Assembly (NCBI RefSeq): GCF_001999965.1
Contig: NZ_CP019646.1
Span: forward strand, 310,001 to 374,000
From: Limihaloglobus sulfuriphilus
GTDB lineage: Bacteria; Planctomycetota; Phycisphaerae; Sedimentisphaerales; Sedimentisphaeraceae
Length of the DNA stretch: 64,000 nt
Direction: 5' to 3'
Shown here: in pieces, positions 56,077-64,000 of the stretch
Numbering within the stretch: the stretch's first letter is position 1
How the letters are laid out: the number at the start of each line of letters is the position of its first letter
Made by a program: the position numbers and the translations under genes
Notes under the pieces: generated by a model
Database searches by the model: none
The model's input: the letters and a program-made list of their open reading frames with translations, nothing else
Told to the model about the DNA's origin: nothing

Positions 56077-56110
56077 TTTTCACCCCGGGAGTCTGCTGAA
56101 AACAGATTTG

Positions 56111-57388
56111 TTATTTCTTGTAAATGATATCACTTCTTTTAGGGCCTTTGCCGATCATTGTAACCGGAACATTGGTGATTTTTTCTACCAGTTCAATATA
56201 TTTCTTTGCGTTTTCCGGCAGTTCATCATAAGTGCTGATCTTGCTGATGTCCTCTTTCCACCCGGGCAAAGTTTCATACACCGGCACGGCTTTGGCCAGC
56301 TCGCCGGCATCCGAGGGGAAGAAGTCAGTTTCCTGGCCGTCGATGGAGTATGCACGGCAGACTTTCAGCTCATCAAAACCGCTGATCGTATCGAGGTGCA
56401 TCATTGCCAGCTCATTGATTCCGCCGATAAGGGCAGAATACCTGACGACTATGCCGTCAAACCAGCCGCACCTGCGGGGCCTGCCGGTAGTTGTTCCGTA
56501 CTCATTGCCGCGTTCACGGATAGTCTGGCCGATCTCGTTGTCAAGCTCGGTTGGGAAGGGGCCTGCCCCGACGCGTGTTGTGTATGCCTTTATCACGCCG
56601 ATGAACCGTTCAACCATCTTGGACGGTACCCCGCAGCCGGGACCCATGCCAAGCGCCGATGCGTTGGAGCTTGTTACAAAGGGAAATGTTCCGTGGTCAA
56701 GGTCCAGAAGTGCGCCCTGGGCACCTTCAAACAGCAGCGATTTGCCGCCGGCTATCATCTCGTGAAGCACCTTAGTTGTGTTGCATACGTATTTTAGCAG
56801 TTTATCCGCCGCGGTTTGGCAGTCCTGGAATACCTCGTCAACGCTTATCGGCTCTGCTCCGTAAAGTGCGGAGAATACCTTGTTCTTATATTCAATTATC
56901 TTTGTCAGTTTTTCTTTGAGGCCGTCAAGGTCTCGGAAATCCGCCATGCGAACGGCAAAACTTCGGCCGATTTTATCGGCGTAACACGGTCCTATGCCGC
57001 GGTTTGTGGTGCCGATTTTGTTCTTGCCCAGCGCCTCTTCTCGCAGGCCGTCTTCGATTTTATGGTATCTTAGCACAACATGGGCATTTTCGCTTATAAA
57101 CAGCCTGCCGTCCATGGAAATATCCTTTTTAGTCAGGCCTTCAAGTTCTTGTATAAAGACTTCCGGGTCGAATACCACGCCGTTACCGATTACGCAGGCT
57201 GTTCCCGGGCGAACCGCGCCGCTGGGCATCAGGTGAAGGGCGAATTTATTCTCGCCAATGATAACGGTGTGTCCGGCGTTGGCACCTCCGGCAAAACGTA
57301 CCACGGCGTCGCACTGCTCGGCGAGGATATCAACTACCTTGCCTTTGCCCTCGTCTCCCCACTGCAATCCTACGATGCAACAGTTCAT
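56111..57388 (-). CDS. purA: Adenylosuccinate synthetase
   Basis: A 425-residue enzyme that joins IMP and aspartate using GTP in AMP synthesis. The N terminus NCCIVGLQWGDEGKGKVVDI holds the GTP loop; NRGIGPCYADK, GTFPFVTSSNAS and GTTTGRPRRCGWFD follow. The frame is open further upstream to 57592, but ATG 57388 places GDEGKGK at the standard position and has GAGG eight bases upstream. Confidence 0.97.
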   Translation of the reverse strand: MNCCIVGLQWGDEGKGKVVDILAEQCDAVVRFAGGANAGHTVIIGENKFALHLMPSGAVRPGTACVIGNGVVFDPEVFIQELEGLTKKDISMDGRLFISENAHVVLRYHKIEDGLREEALGKNKIGTTNRGIGPCYADKIGRSFAVRMADFRDLDGLKEKLTKIIEYKNKVFSALYGAEPISVDEVFQDCQTAADKLLKYVCNTTKVLHEMIAGGKSLLFEGAQGALLDLDHGTFPFVTSSNASALGMGPGCGVPSKMVERFIGVIKAYTTRVGAGPFPTELDNEIGQTIRERGNEYGTTTGRPRRCGWFDGIVVRYSALIGGINELAMMHLDTISGFDELKVCRAYSIDGQETDFFPSDAGELAKAVPVYETLPGWKEDISKISTYDELPENAKKYIELVEKITNVPVTMIGKGPKRSDIIYKK

Positions 57389-57662
57389 TATATAAAACCT
57401 CAATTTTAATAGAGTTAACATAATTAAGCCGCACGGCAGACACAGCCGGTGCGGCATACGAACATATTCTATGCAAAAAGGGGCTTTTAGCAAATACTTT
57501 TTCGCCGCGTCGAGCCTTTCCGGCGGCAGACGGAGAGTTTTGTGAAATTCCCCATGGGATATCTTGAGTTTAATGCCCACCTGGCAAAGCATTTATATTT
57601 GCCAAAACATCGATTTCTTTTGCGGTTTTGATTGTAATAATTCGCAGACATTCAATAAAATG

Positions 57663-57690
57663 TTGACTTTAGATGATGATGTTGTAGAAT
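57663..57690 (+). promoter_or_regulatory. Promoter of the nqr operon
   Basis: TTGACT (57663-57668), 16 bases, TAGAAT (57685-57690), 57 bases before the GTG of nqrB. The rest of the 359-base gap after purA shows no gene. Confidence 0.55.
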
Positions 57691-57747
57691 TTTTTTAATA
57701 ACTACTTACATAAAACAGCTTTAGTTTAAAATCAGGATCGGGCGGTT

Positions 57748-58794
57748 GTGAAACAGAAAACAACAAAAAAGATTTTGCGTAAACAGATGCCGATGCGGCG
57801 GGTACTTCTGGCTCTTTTGCCTTGTGTTGCCGGCAGTATTTACTTTTTTGGCTGGCGGAGTCTGGCGATGGTTCTCTACGCGGCGGTTATCGGCTTTATC
57901 ACAGAGCTTATATTCTGCCGGATTCGTAAAGAATCTGTCAGCGAGGCAGTGTTTGTAACCACCACAATATTCTCGCTGATCATGCCGCCGGCAGTCGGTT
58001 TTCATGTTATGACAGTCGGCGTGGTATTCGCGGTGATGTTCACCAAGGAGATTTTCGGCGGTTTCGGGCGAAACATTTTCAACCCCGCGCTTGCCGGACG
58101 TTGTTTTGTATATGTATGCTTTCCCGTGGCGCTTACAGGTGCCTGGAGCCCACCCGCACAGGGTGTCTGGGGAGCGTTAGATCAGTGGACTACCGCAGTT
58201 ACGGCAGACGCGATTACAGGCGCCTCGCCAATGGGCAACCTCAAAGCTGGTAAAATCGTTCTCTCCGGCGATGAATCGGCGGCAGAGACTGTTCCATTTG
58301 ACATAGATGAAGGCGAAACTGTCGAGCTGAAACGCACAGCGCTTCTCAAAGGGCTTCTGCTGGGCAGGATCAGCGGCACAATGGGTGTTACCAGCGTGCT
58401 TCTGATACTGATCGGCGGCGTGTATCTCTATGTTACAAAGACGGCAAGCCGCAAGATTATCCTTTCAACCATAATCACTTATGCCGTTGTCAATCAGGTC
58501 TTGTACTGGTTCGGGGTTGACCCTGTTCCGGGGGCATGGCCGGCGGTTCTTGGCGGTGGTTTCCTTTTTGGGGCGTTCTTTATGGCGACAGACCCGGTTA
58601 GTGCACCCAGAACTGAAGAGGCCAAAATATTTTACGGCATAATCATCGGCGTATTCACAACGGTTATCAGGAATTTTTCGATATTCAACGGCGGGCTGAT
58701 GTTCTCGATACTCATCGGCAACATGTTCGCACCGATTATCGATTACGGTGTGCGGGCATATAAGGCCAGAAAAAGTGAAAAGGAGCCGGCATGA
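57748..58794 (+). CDS. nqrB: Na+-translocating NADH:quinone reductase subunit B (RnfD-sized)
   Basis: A 348-residue membrane subunit of the NQR/RNF family, starting with GTG. It keeps FGRNIFNPALAGRCFVYV (about 110-130) and many helices. The covalent-flavin motif normally reads Dxx(S/T)GAT; here DAITGASP (about 156), so the attachment Thr is replaced by Ser. It is about 50 residues shorter than typical NqrB and nearer RnfD in length. It begins the operon and overlaps nqrC by four bases (ATGA). Confidence 0.85.
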   Translation: MKQKTTKKILRKQMPMRRVLLALLPCVAGSIYFFGWRSLAMVLYAAVIGFITELIFCRIRKESVSEAVFVTTTIFSLIMPPAVGFHVMTVGVVFAVMFTKEIFGGFGRNIFNPALAGRCFVYVCFPVALTGAWSPPAQGVWGALDQWTTAVTADAITGASPMGNLKAGKIVLSGDESAAETVPFDIDEGETVELKRTALLKGLLLGRISGTMGVTSVLLILIGGVYLYVTKTASRKIILSTIITYAVVNQVLYWFGVDPVPGAWPAVLGGGFLFGAFFMATDPVSAPRTEEAKIFYGIIIGVFTTVIRNFSIFNGGLMFSILIGNMFAPIIDYGVRAYKARKSEKEPA

Positions 58795-59414
58795 TTGCAG
58801 ATAAAAAATGGTTTCCCGTTTTGTATATGTTCGTTATAACCGCTTTGTGCAGCTCGGTTTTGATTGGTTTTACGCGTGTTACTTCTGAGCGTGTGGATGC
58901 CAACCAGCTGCTCGCGTTTGAAAAGGCTGTATTGGAGGTTCTGCCGGGGGTTTACGAGCAGGGGCAAAACGCATCGGGGGTAGATGTCCATAAAATGTTT
59001 ACTGAAAAGGTTACCGAGCCCGATGAGTCTTCCGCCGGCGCGTACACGTTAAGAGAAGACGGCAAAATAGCCGCGTACGCTCTGCCGGTCAGCGGCCAGG
59101 GATTCTGGGCGCCGATTGACGCGATTATTGGGATCGCCGCCGACGCTGAGACAATAACCGGCATAGCTATATATGAGCAGAACGAGACACCCGGCCTCGG
59201 CGCAGAGATTACCAAGCCGCAATTCAAGTCCCAGTTTGACGGCAAGGTGCTTTTAGAGGGCGATAAGCCACTCAGCATCAAACGCCCGGGCAGTGAGCTC
59301 GACGATAGCAGCGTGCACGCCGTTACCGGAGCCACCCAGACAAGTGTGCGGTTTGAGAAGATTATCAATGACGGCGTAAAGAAGTGGCGGCAGGAGATGG
59401 GAACTATAAAATAG
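58791..59414 (+). CDS. nqrC: Na+-NQR subunit C (FMN-bearing)
   Basis: A 207-residue subunit with one N-terminal membrane helix and a periplasmic flavin domain. GQGFWAPIDAIIGIA and NETPGLGAEI are typical of the NqrC/RnfG family. The flavinylation motif is HAVTGATQTS (about 178), with the attachment Thr intact but His in place of the usual Asp. AAGGAG precedes the ATG. Its stop codon lies inside the first unit of the heptamer repeat. Confidence 0.88.
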   Translation: MIADKKWFPVLYMFVITALCSSVLIGFTRVTSERVDANQLLAFEKAVLEVLPGVYEQGQNASGVDVHKMFTEKVTEPDESSAGAYTLREDGKIAAYALPVSGQGFWAPIDAIIGIAADAETITGIAIYEQNETPGLGAEITKPQFKSQFDGKVLLEGDKPLSIKRPGSELDDSSVHAVTGATQTSVRFEKIINDGVKKWRQEMGTIK

Positions 59415-59480
59415 GCAATAGGCAATAGGCATTAGGCATTAGGCAATAGGCAATAGGCAATAGGAAATAGGCATTAGGAA
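59411..59480 (+). repeat. Ten tandem heptamers WTAGGMA between nqrC and nqrD
   Basis: Ten uninterrupted seven-base units: ATAGGCA x3, TTAGGCA x2, ATAGGCA x2, ATAGGAA, ATAGGCA, TTAGGAA. The first contains the nqrC stop codon (59412-59414). The last supplies AGGAA, the only ribosome site before the nqrD ATG at 59489. The array is therefore in position to affect nqrD translation if its copy number varies. Confidence 0.9.
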
Positions 59481-59488
59481 ATGATGAT

Positions 59489-60103
59489 ATGAATGCAGAG
59501 AGTAAAAAACTGATATACGAGGGGTTATGGAAAAATAATCCCGTCTTTCGGCAGGTGCTGGGTATTTGCAGCACGCTGGCGGTAACAAACCTTGTGATGA
59601 ACACTGCTGTTATGTGTGTGGCGCTTATCTTTACTCTGTCACTGAGCTCGGCATCGGTTTCGATTCTTCGCAACATCACACCCCGCAATATACGAATGAT
59701 GGTCGAGACGCTTATAATCGCTTTTTATGTTATCATCGTTGACATTATCCTCAAGGCATACTGGCCCCAGATGAGCACGAACCTCGGGCCGTATGTGGGT
59801 CTGATAATTACAAACTGTATTGTGATGGGCCGCTGCGAGGCGTGCGGCATAAACAACCCGCCGGCAACCGCCTTTATCGACGGTATGTTCAATGCACTGG
59901 GCTATTCGTTTGTACTGCTGATAATCGCTACTTTCCGCGAGATTCTGGGAATGGGGACGTTTCTGGGTTTCTCGGTGCCGTATTTCAGCGGGCCCGGCTG
60001 GGATAAATGGATCATAATGGTCATGCCGCCCGGGGCGTTTTTTATGCTCGCAATAGTGGTATGGGTGTTCAGGTCTATCCAGGATAGAAAGGAGCAAAGC
60101 TGA
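59489..60103 (+). CDS. nqrD: Na+-NQR subunit D
   Basis: A 204-residue, about six-helix membrane protein of the NqrD/RnfE family. LWKNNPVFRQVLGICSTLAV and the half-channel segment GLIITNCIVMGRCEA, with the conserved Cys of the membrane iron site, are intact. The start ATG 59489 uses the ribosome site made by the repeat. It ends one base before the nqrE start. Confidence 0.92.
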   Translation: MNAESKKLIYEGLWKNNPVFRQVLGICSTLAVTNLVMNTAVMCVALIFTLSLSSASVSILRNITPRNIRMMVETLIIAFYVIIVDIILKAYWPQMSTNLGPYVGLIITNCIVMGRCEACGINNPPATAFIDGMFNALGYSFVLLIIATFREILGMGTFLGFSVPYFSGPGWDKWIIMVMPPGAFFMLAIVVWVFRSIQDRKEQS

Positions 60104-60104
60104 T

Positions 60105-60707
60105 ATGAATTTTGGTTCTGAAATTTCACAGGCCTTTGTAGTCTGTATATCCGCGATATTCACGCAGAATATTCTGCTCTCGTATTTCCTTGGGCTTTGC
60201 CCGTTTATCGGCGTTTCCCGTGAGGTTAAGACCTCGATCGGGCTGGGGCTGGCGGTGATATTCGTTATGACATTTACCGTGATGCTCAACTGGCTGGCGT
60301 ATCATTATGTGCTTGCTCCGCTGAACCTGCATTTTTTCCGGTTTATAATGTTTATCATCATAATCGCCGCGTTTGTTCAGTTTATTGAGATGGCAATAGA
60401 CCGCTTTTCGCCGGTGCTGTACCAGAATCTGGGGGTTTTCCTGCCGCTGATAACGGTAAACTGCGCGATACTGGGTGTCTCGCTGTTTATGGTGATACGT
60501 GACTACAGCTTCATAGTTACCATCGGCTACGGCCTGGGCAGCGGTATCGGCTGGTTTCTGGCGATTATCGCAATGGCGGGCATTCGCCAGCGGCTGGCAA
60601 ACGAGCGGATACCAAAGGGGCTCCAGGGTGCAGGGATAACGCTCATTGTTGCCGGCATAATGGCGCTGGCATTTATCGGTTTTACAGGTGTTTTGCAGGG
60701 ACAGTAA
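60105..60707 (+). CDS. nqrE: Na+-NQR subunit E
   Basis: A 200-residue membrane protein of the NqrE/RnfA family, with inverted topology to NqrD. ISAIFTQNILLSYFLGLCPF and LPLITVNCAILGVSLF carry the paired Cys positions; GLGSGIGWFLAIIAMAGIR follows. AAAGGAG precedes the ATG. Together with NqrD it carries electrons through the membrane iron centre. Confidence 0.93.
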   Translation: MNFGSEISQAFVVCISAIFTQNILLSYFLGLCPFIGVSREVKTSIGLGLAVIFVMTFTVMLNWLAYHYVLAPLNLHFFRFIMFIIIIAAFVQFIEMAIDRFSPVLYQNLGVFLPLITVNCAILGVSLFMVIRDYSFIVTIGYGLGSGIGWFLAIIAMAGIRQRLANERIPKGLQGAGITLIVAGIMALAFIGFTGVLQGQ

Positions 60708-60735
60708 AGTCTTGGCTCTATAAACAGGAATTTAA

Positions 60736-61839
60736 ATGTTTACAACAATACTGATATCCGTACTTATAATAAGCCTGATAGCTGCGGCGCTTGCGGCGGT
60801 TCTGGCAGTCTCCGAGAATTATCTCGGCGATTACGGCCCGTGCAAGATTACTATCAACAAGGAAAGCGAGCTGGAGGTCCGCGGCGGCAAGAGCCTGCTG
60901 GCGCTGCTTTCCCAGGAGAAGATATTCATCCCGAGTGCCTGCGGCGGACGGGGCACGTGCGGCATGTGCAAGCTCAAAGTTCTCGAGGGCGGCGGGCCGC
61001 TGCTGCCGACAGAAGAGCCGTTTCTAAGCGATGAAGAACGTGATTCAAACGTGCGTCTCTCATGTCAGGTTAAGGTTAGAAACGATATAGAAATACAGAT
61101 ACCTGATGAGATATTTGCCGTTCAGGAGTTTAAATGCAGATGTGCTGATATCCTCGAGCTCACCCACGACATCCGCCAGTTCACCTTCGAGCTGATTGAG
61201 CCGGAGAAGATTGATTTTGTGCCGGGCCAGTATGTACAGCTCTTTACCCCCGCCTATGAAAAGAGCAGCGAAGAGGTTTACCGCGCGTACTCGATATCAT
61301 CTGATGCCCGTAATGACGGCAAGATTGAGCTGATTATCCGGCTTGTACCAAACGGCATCTGCACGACGTACTGTTTCGATTATCTCAAAGAGGGCGACGA
61401 GGTGAAGCTCAACGGCCCTTACGGCGATTTTCAGCTTTCCGATACAGAGGCACCGATAATTTTCATCGCCGGCGGTTCGGGCATGGCTCCGATAAAGTCG
61501 ATGCTGCACCAGATGGTCAATACCGATAATAAACGCAAGGCCTCGTACTTCTTCGGAGCAAACAAGGTCAGTGAGCTTTTCCTGGGCGATTTGATGAAGG
61601 ATTTTGAGTCGCAGCTGGCAGATTTTACGTATGTGCCGGTAGTTGCCAACCCCGAGCCGGAAGAGAACTGGGACGGCGAAACCGGTCTTGTAACTGAAGC
61701 TGTCAAGCGGCAGATCGACGATGCCTCGGTTTGTGAGGCGTACCTGTGCGGCAGCCCGGGCATGATCGACGCTTCAATAGCCGTTCTAAAAGAGCTTGGC
61801 ATGAAAGAAGAAAATATTTTCTACGATAAATTCGCTTAA
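60736..61839 (+). CDS. nqrF: Na+-NQR subunit F (NADH dehydrogenase, 2Fe-2S and FAD)
   Basis: A 367-residue subunit that takes electrons from NADH. One N-terminal membrane helix; 2Fe-2S domain with ACGGRGTCGMC and a later Cys in RLSCQVK; FAD-binding FVPGQYVQLFTP and RAYSISS; NAD-binding IFIAGGSGMAPIKSML. It is somewhat shorter than the usual 400-410 residues. It closes the B-C-D-E-F set; nqrA is not before nqrB, where it normally is. Confidence 0.94.
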   Translation: MFTTILISVLIISLIAAALAAVLAVSENYLGDYGPCKITINKESELEVRGGKSLLALLSQEKIFIPSACGGRGTCGMCKLKVLEGGGPLLPTEEPFLSDEERDSNVRLSCQVKVRNDIEIQIPDEIFAVQEFKCRCADILELTHDIRQFTFELIEPEKIDFVPGQYVQLFTPAYEKSSEEVYRAYSISSDARNDGKIELIIRLVPNGICTTYCFDYLKEGDEVKLNGPYGDFQLSDTEAPIIFIAGGSGMAPIKSMLHQMVNTDNKRKASYFFGANKVSELFLGDLMKDFESQLADFTYVPVVANPEPEENWDGETGLVTEAVKRQIDDASVCEAYLCGSPGMIDASIAVLKELGMKEENIFYDKFA

Positions 61840-61858
61840 AGCAGAGGGGCAGTTGAAT

Positions 61859-62311
61859 ATGAAAGAATCACCGCAATCAAAAAAACTCGAAGCTATGCTC
61901 AGGTCATCAAAGCTCGTGGCGGGCGGCTTTCTCGGCACGGACAACCGCAGCGTCTCGGAGATTATTGAAACTGACCGGCAAACGGCTGCCGCGGCTGGGT
62001 ATTCAACCGCAGAGATCGCCCGGCGGATGCAGGAGATTACCGACATCGCAGTTACGGGTTTGGGTAATTTTGTGCGGATTGATGAGGGCCTGGAAGCGAT
62101 GGTCGAAGAGGCAAAGGGCTCGCTCGTATGCCCCTGGCCGCACCCGGGAACTTACGCAAAACGTGTAACGATACTTAGAGATACAAAAAACCAGAAGTTG
62201 CTCCAATGGTCAGATTTGAATATCCACATGATCGCGGAGCACGGATTTTTCGAGGGCAGGGGCTCAACGTTTAGGTTGGAACCTGATGAGCTGGCAGATG
62301 TGATATTTTGA
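61859..62311 (+). CDS. Conserved-looking small protein of unknown function
   Basis: A 150-residue soluble protein. I use ATG 61859; TTG 61853 is an in-frame alternative. Segments such as GGFLGTDNRSVSEIIETDRQ and WSDLNIHMIAEHGFFEGRGS look like those of a folded domain, but I recognise no family. It follows nqrF by 19 bases in the same direction, so it is probably expressed with the NQR operon. Confidence 0.6.
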   Translation: MKESPQSKKLEAMLRSSKLVAGGFLGTDNRSVSEIIETDRQTAAAAGYSTAEIARRMQEITDIAVTGLGNFVRIDEGLEAMVEEAKGSLVCPWPHPGTYAKRVTILRDTKNQKLLQWSDLNIHMIAEHGFFEGRGSTFRLEPDELADVIF

Positions 62312-62457
62312 AAGTCTGCCGTTTTGTGGGAGACTGGATAACCCTGAATGTTTTTTTTAGTCCAAGTTTCAGCTTGTTCTTAGAAAACGCACTAAAGTGC
62401 GAACTCTTGCGTGGTGCGGATATTCCTTATCCGCTAATTATTCAAACAAATTTTTAA

Positions 62458-63594
62458 TCAAAGCAGATCACTTACAATCATATCAGCCACAGTATCGCTT
62501 GTGTTGACTGCCGCCATTGGGCGGACGATCTCCAGCAATTCATGGTTTATCTGTTTCATGTCTTCAGGTTTTTTGAGCAGGTTTTCAGCCGCGGAGATTA
62601 TCGGGTCAACCGAAGTAAAATACGGCATAAACTCTGGTACAAGCTTCCTGCCGGCAAGGATGTTGACAAGCGAAAGGTGCTTTATCCTTATCAGCCATCG
62701 CCCTACAATGTGCCACAAAATTCGGTTCGACTGATACATCACAACCATTGGGCAGCCCGACGCGGCGACCTGAAGCGTAGCGCTGCCGCTGGCGACAAAC
62801 GCCAGGTCAGCATTTCTGCACTGCTTAAAAAGGTCACCCGTACTGAACTCGCATTCGAGCCCGTCAATGCGCGAAGCCTTGAGTTTGTCCAGTTTTTCCG
62901 TGTCGCAGGCAACCGCGTGTACCGAGATGTCAGGGAAGCTGCCGCGAAGATGCTTTGCTATTGTCTGCATCGGCTGCCAGAGGTGTTCGATCTCGGCATC
63001 ACGTGAGCCGGGCAGCAGCACAATCCTTGCTTTATCGGCTGAGAAATTTCCATAATCCCGCCGCATGGAATCGACGTTGAGATCCATATCGTCAAAGAGC
63101 GGATTTCCCACAAACCGGCAGTTTATGCCGCGGCTTCGAAACCACTGCTGTTCAAACGGCAGTATGCACGCCAGCGTATCGCAGCACCGCCGGAGTTTGT
63201 GAATTCGCCATGGCGCCCATGCCCACAGCTGCGGTGCTACATAGAAGAAGGTCGGAATATCAAAGCGTTTGGCGAGTTTTGCAACGTGAAAATTAAAAGC
63301 CGGAGAATCGCATACCACGATTTTGCTTATTTCGCTGCCTCTGAAATATTCTTTTACATCCTTGAGCAGGCGGCGGTAGTAGCCGATCTGTTTGAATGCG
63401 TTGTAAATCATCGCCGCGTTTTTGACGGTGTTTGCCAGAAGCTCGCATCCCGCCTCTGCCATCCGGTCGCCGCCTATGCCGACAAACCGCAGATGCGGCT
63501 CTCTGGCCCTGAGGCTGCGTATAAGATTGGCGCAGTGGGCGTCTCCGCTGGCTTCGCCGGCACTTAGGAATATAGTGTCGTGCCGGTTACTCAT
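62458..63594 (-). CDS. lpxB: Lipid-A-disaccharide synthase
   Basis: A 378-residue glycosyltransferase that joins UDP-2,3-diacylglucosamine and lipid X in lipid A synthesis. IFLSAGEASGDAHCANLIRS at the N terminus, VCDSPAFNFHVAK, FYVAPQLWAWAPWRIHKLRR, LPGSRDAEIEHL and ASGSATLQVA are family landmarks. Its presence supports an outer membrane with lipid A. Its ATG overlaps the upstream gene by eight bases. Confidence 0.95.
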   Translation of the reverse strand: MSNRHDTIFLSAGEASGDAHCANLIRSLRAREPHLRFVGIGGDRMAEAGCELLANTVKNAAMIYNAFKQIGYYRRLLKDVKEYFRGSEISKIVVCDSPAFNFHVAKLAKRFDIPTFFYVAPQLWAWAPWRIHKLRRCCDTLACILPFEQQWFRSRGINCRFVGNPLFDDMDLNVDSMRRDYGNFSADKARIVLLPGSRDAEIEHLWQPMQTIAKHLRGSFPDISVHAVACDTEKLDKLKASRIDGLECEFSTGDLFKQCRNADLAFVASGSATLQVAASGCPMVVMYQSNRILWHIVGRWLIRIKHLSLVNILAGRKLVPEFMPYFTSVDPIISAAENLLKKPEDMKQINHELLEIVRPMAAVNTSDTVADMIVSDLL

Positions 63595-64000
63595 CTTCGT
63601 ACATCGTGTCGATTTCTTCTCGCTTTATACCGGCCTTTTTGAGGTGTCTCTCCGGCACGCTCTTTAGTATCTCGCGTGCCTGCTCGGCGTATATTGAGCC
63701 GCGGAATGTATCCATAACCTCGAGGCAGTCGCTGATGCATTTGTTCGAGCTGCCCAGACGCGTCAGGCTTTTGCGGTGCATGGTCGCGCTCTGTATCAGC
63801 CGCTCGGCCATTGCCTTGTGTTCTTCTGAGAGCTCTTTGTATTCAGGTTCTTCCTTTTTCTGTTCTCCGCCGGAATAATCACCGGGGCCGGCGTTGGGGT
63901 TCATCATTCCCATCATCGGATCGGCAGCCGGACCAAAGTTCATATCCTCAGAGTAGCCTGCCTGACCGCTTTTTCTCATACGTTCTATGTCATCTGGGTT
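63587..64000 (-). CDS. Uncharacterised protein, 5' end beyond the window
   Basis: The frame is open to the window edge (residues NPDDIER precede the first visible Met at 63979), so the true start may lie outside. About 137 residues are visible. The first part is rich in Met, Gly, Pro and Asn (MMGMMNPNAGPGD); the second is helical and charged (LSEEHKAMAERLIQ, then SVPERHLKKAGIKREE). No family recognised. It overlaps the lpxB start by eight bases and is co-transcribed. Confidence 0.55.
   Translation of the reverse strand, partial: NPDDIERMRKSGQAGYSEDMNFGPAADPMMGMMNPNAGPGDYSGGEQKKEEPEYKELSEEHKAMAERLIQSATMHRKSLTRLGSSNKCISDCLEVMDTFRGSIYAEQAREILKSVPERHLKKAGIKREEIDTMYEDE

Noticed and set aside
55877-56797. 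306-residue plus-strand frame across uppS and purA
   Set aside because: Antisense to two well-supported housekeeping genes; a result of codon bias in G+C-rich third positions.
1-64000. CRISPR array or insertion sequence
   Set aside because: No regularly spaced 25-40-base repeats and no transposase motif were found; the only short tandem array is the heptamer repeat at 59411.

Overview
The window looks like chromosomal DNA of a Gram-negative, polysaccharide-degrading planctomycete, most likely class Phycisphaerae and near the Sedimentisphaerales (inference; no 16S is present). The signs are: secreted proteins ending in type I dockerin-like repeats although no cohesin or scaffoldin is visible; PEP-CTERM sorting tags; a prepilin-like protein with the H-X9-DG motif; several sugar-active enzymes with alpha/alpha-toroid, beta-helix and GxGYxYP folds; two groEL genes; lpxB (lipid A) and a Na+-NQR type operon.

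Layout. 1-10.3 kb: after the tail of a membrane protein, a minus-strand carbohydrate locus reads from 10.3 kb down to 0.2 kb: prepilin-like protein, dockerin protein with two discoidin-like domains, AGE-like epimerase, secreted toroid enzyme, UroD-like methyltransferase, sodium:solute symporter. 10.4-20.1 kb: a plus-strand run led by an AraC regulator: two tandem toroid paralogues, an exported pyruvyltransferase-like protein, two alpha/beta-hydrolase esterases and a beta-helix dockerin protein. 20.1-27.2 kb: a minus-strand operon of three large secreted proteins sharing a roughly 220-residue domain (FETFDSDP type), which also occurs in the beta-helix protein at 16-19 kb. A conserved 70-bp control region lies upstream of both clusters (10.37 and 27.30 kb), so the AraC protein may control both. 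27.6-34.5 kb: dnaE, an atypical Nudix protein, two membrane proteins and a PTS EIIA. 34.6-39.3 kb: a divergent GroES, a second UroD-like methyltransferase and a GxGYxYP dockerin protein. 39.4-45.5 kb: a minus-strand chaperone cluster in the order groEL-groES-groEL-dnaJ-grpE-fmdB. 45.9-50.6 kb: a PEP-CTERM protein and a PHP-domain dockerin protein. 50.6-53.8 kb: a low-GC two-gene cassette (PHP-ABC/SMC-type ATPase, TrlF-like, plus a small acidic protein) lying between two copies of a 70-bp direct repeat; this is the best candidate for a poorly described system, probably a conflict or defence module acquired by transfer. 53.9-64 kb: a sialidase-like protein, uppS, purA, nqrBCDEF without an adjacent nqrA and with a ten-copy heptamer repeat between nqrC and nqrD, a small unknown gene, lpxB and a partial unknown gene.

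How the genes fit together. The first 27 kb reads as a glycan utilisation region: extracellular enzymes with binding and dockerin-like modules cut and de-esterify a polysaccharide, the symporter imports products, the UroD-like protein may act on methyl groups, and the AraC protein senses a sugar. Substrate assignments are inference. All coordinates were read by eye; no database search was possible.
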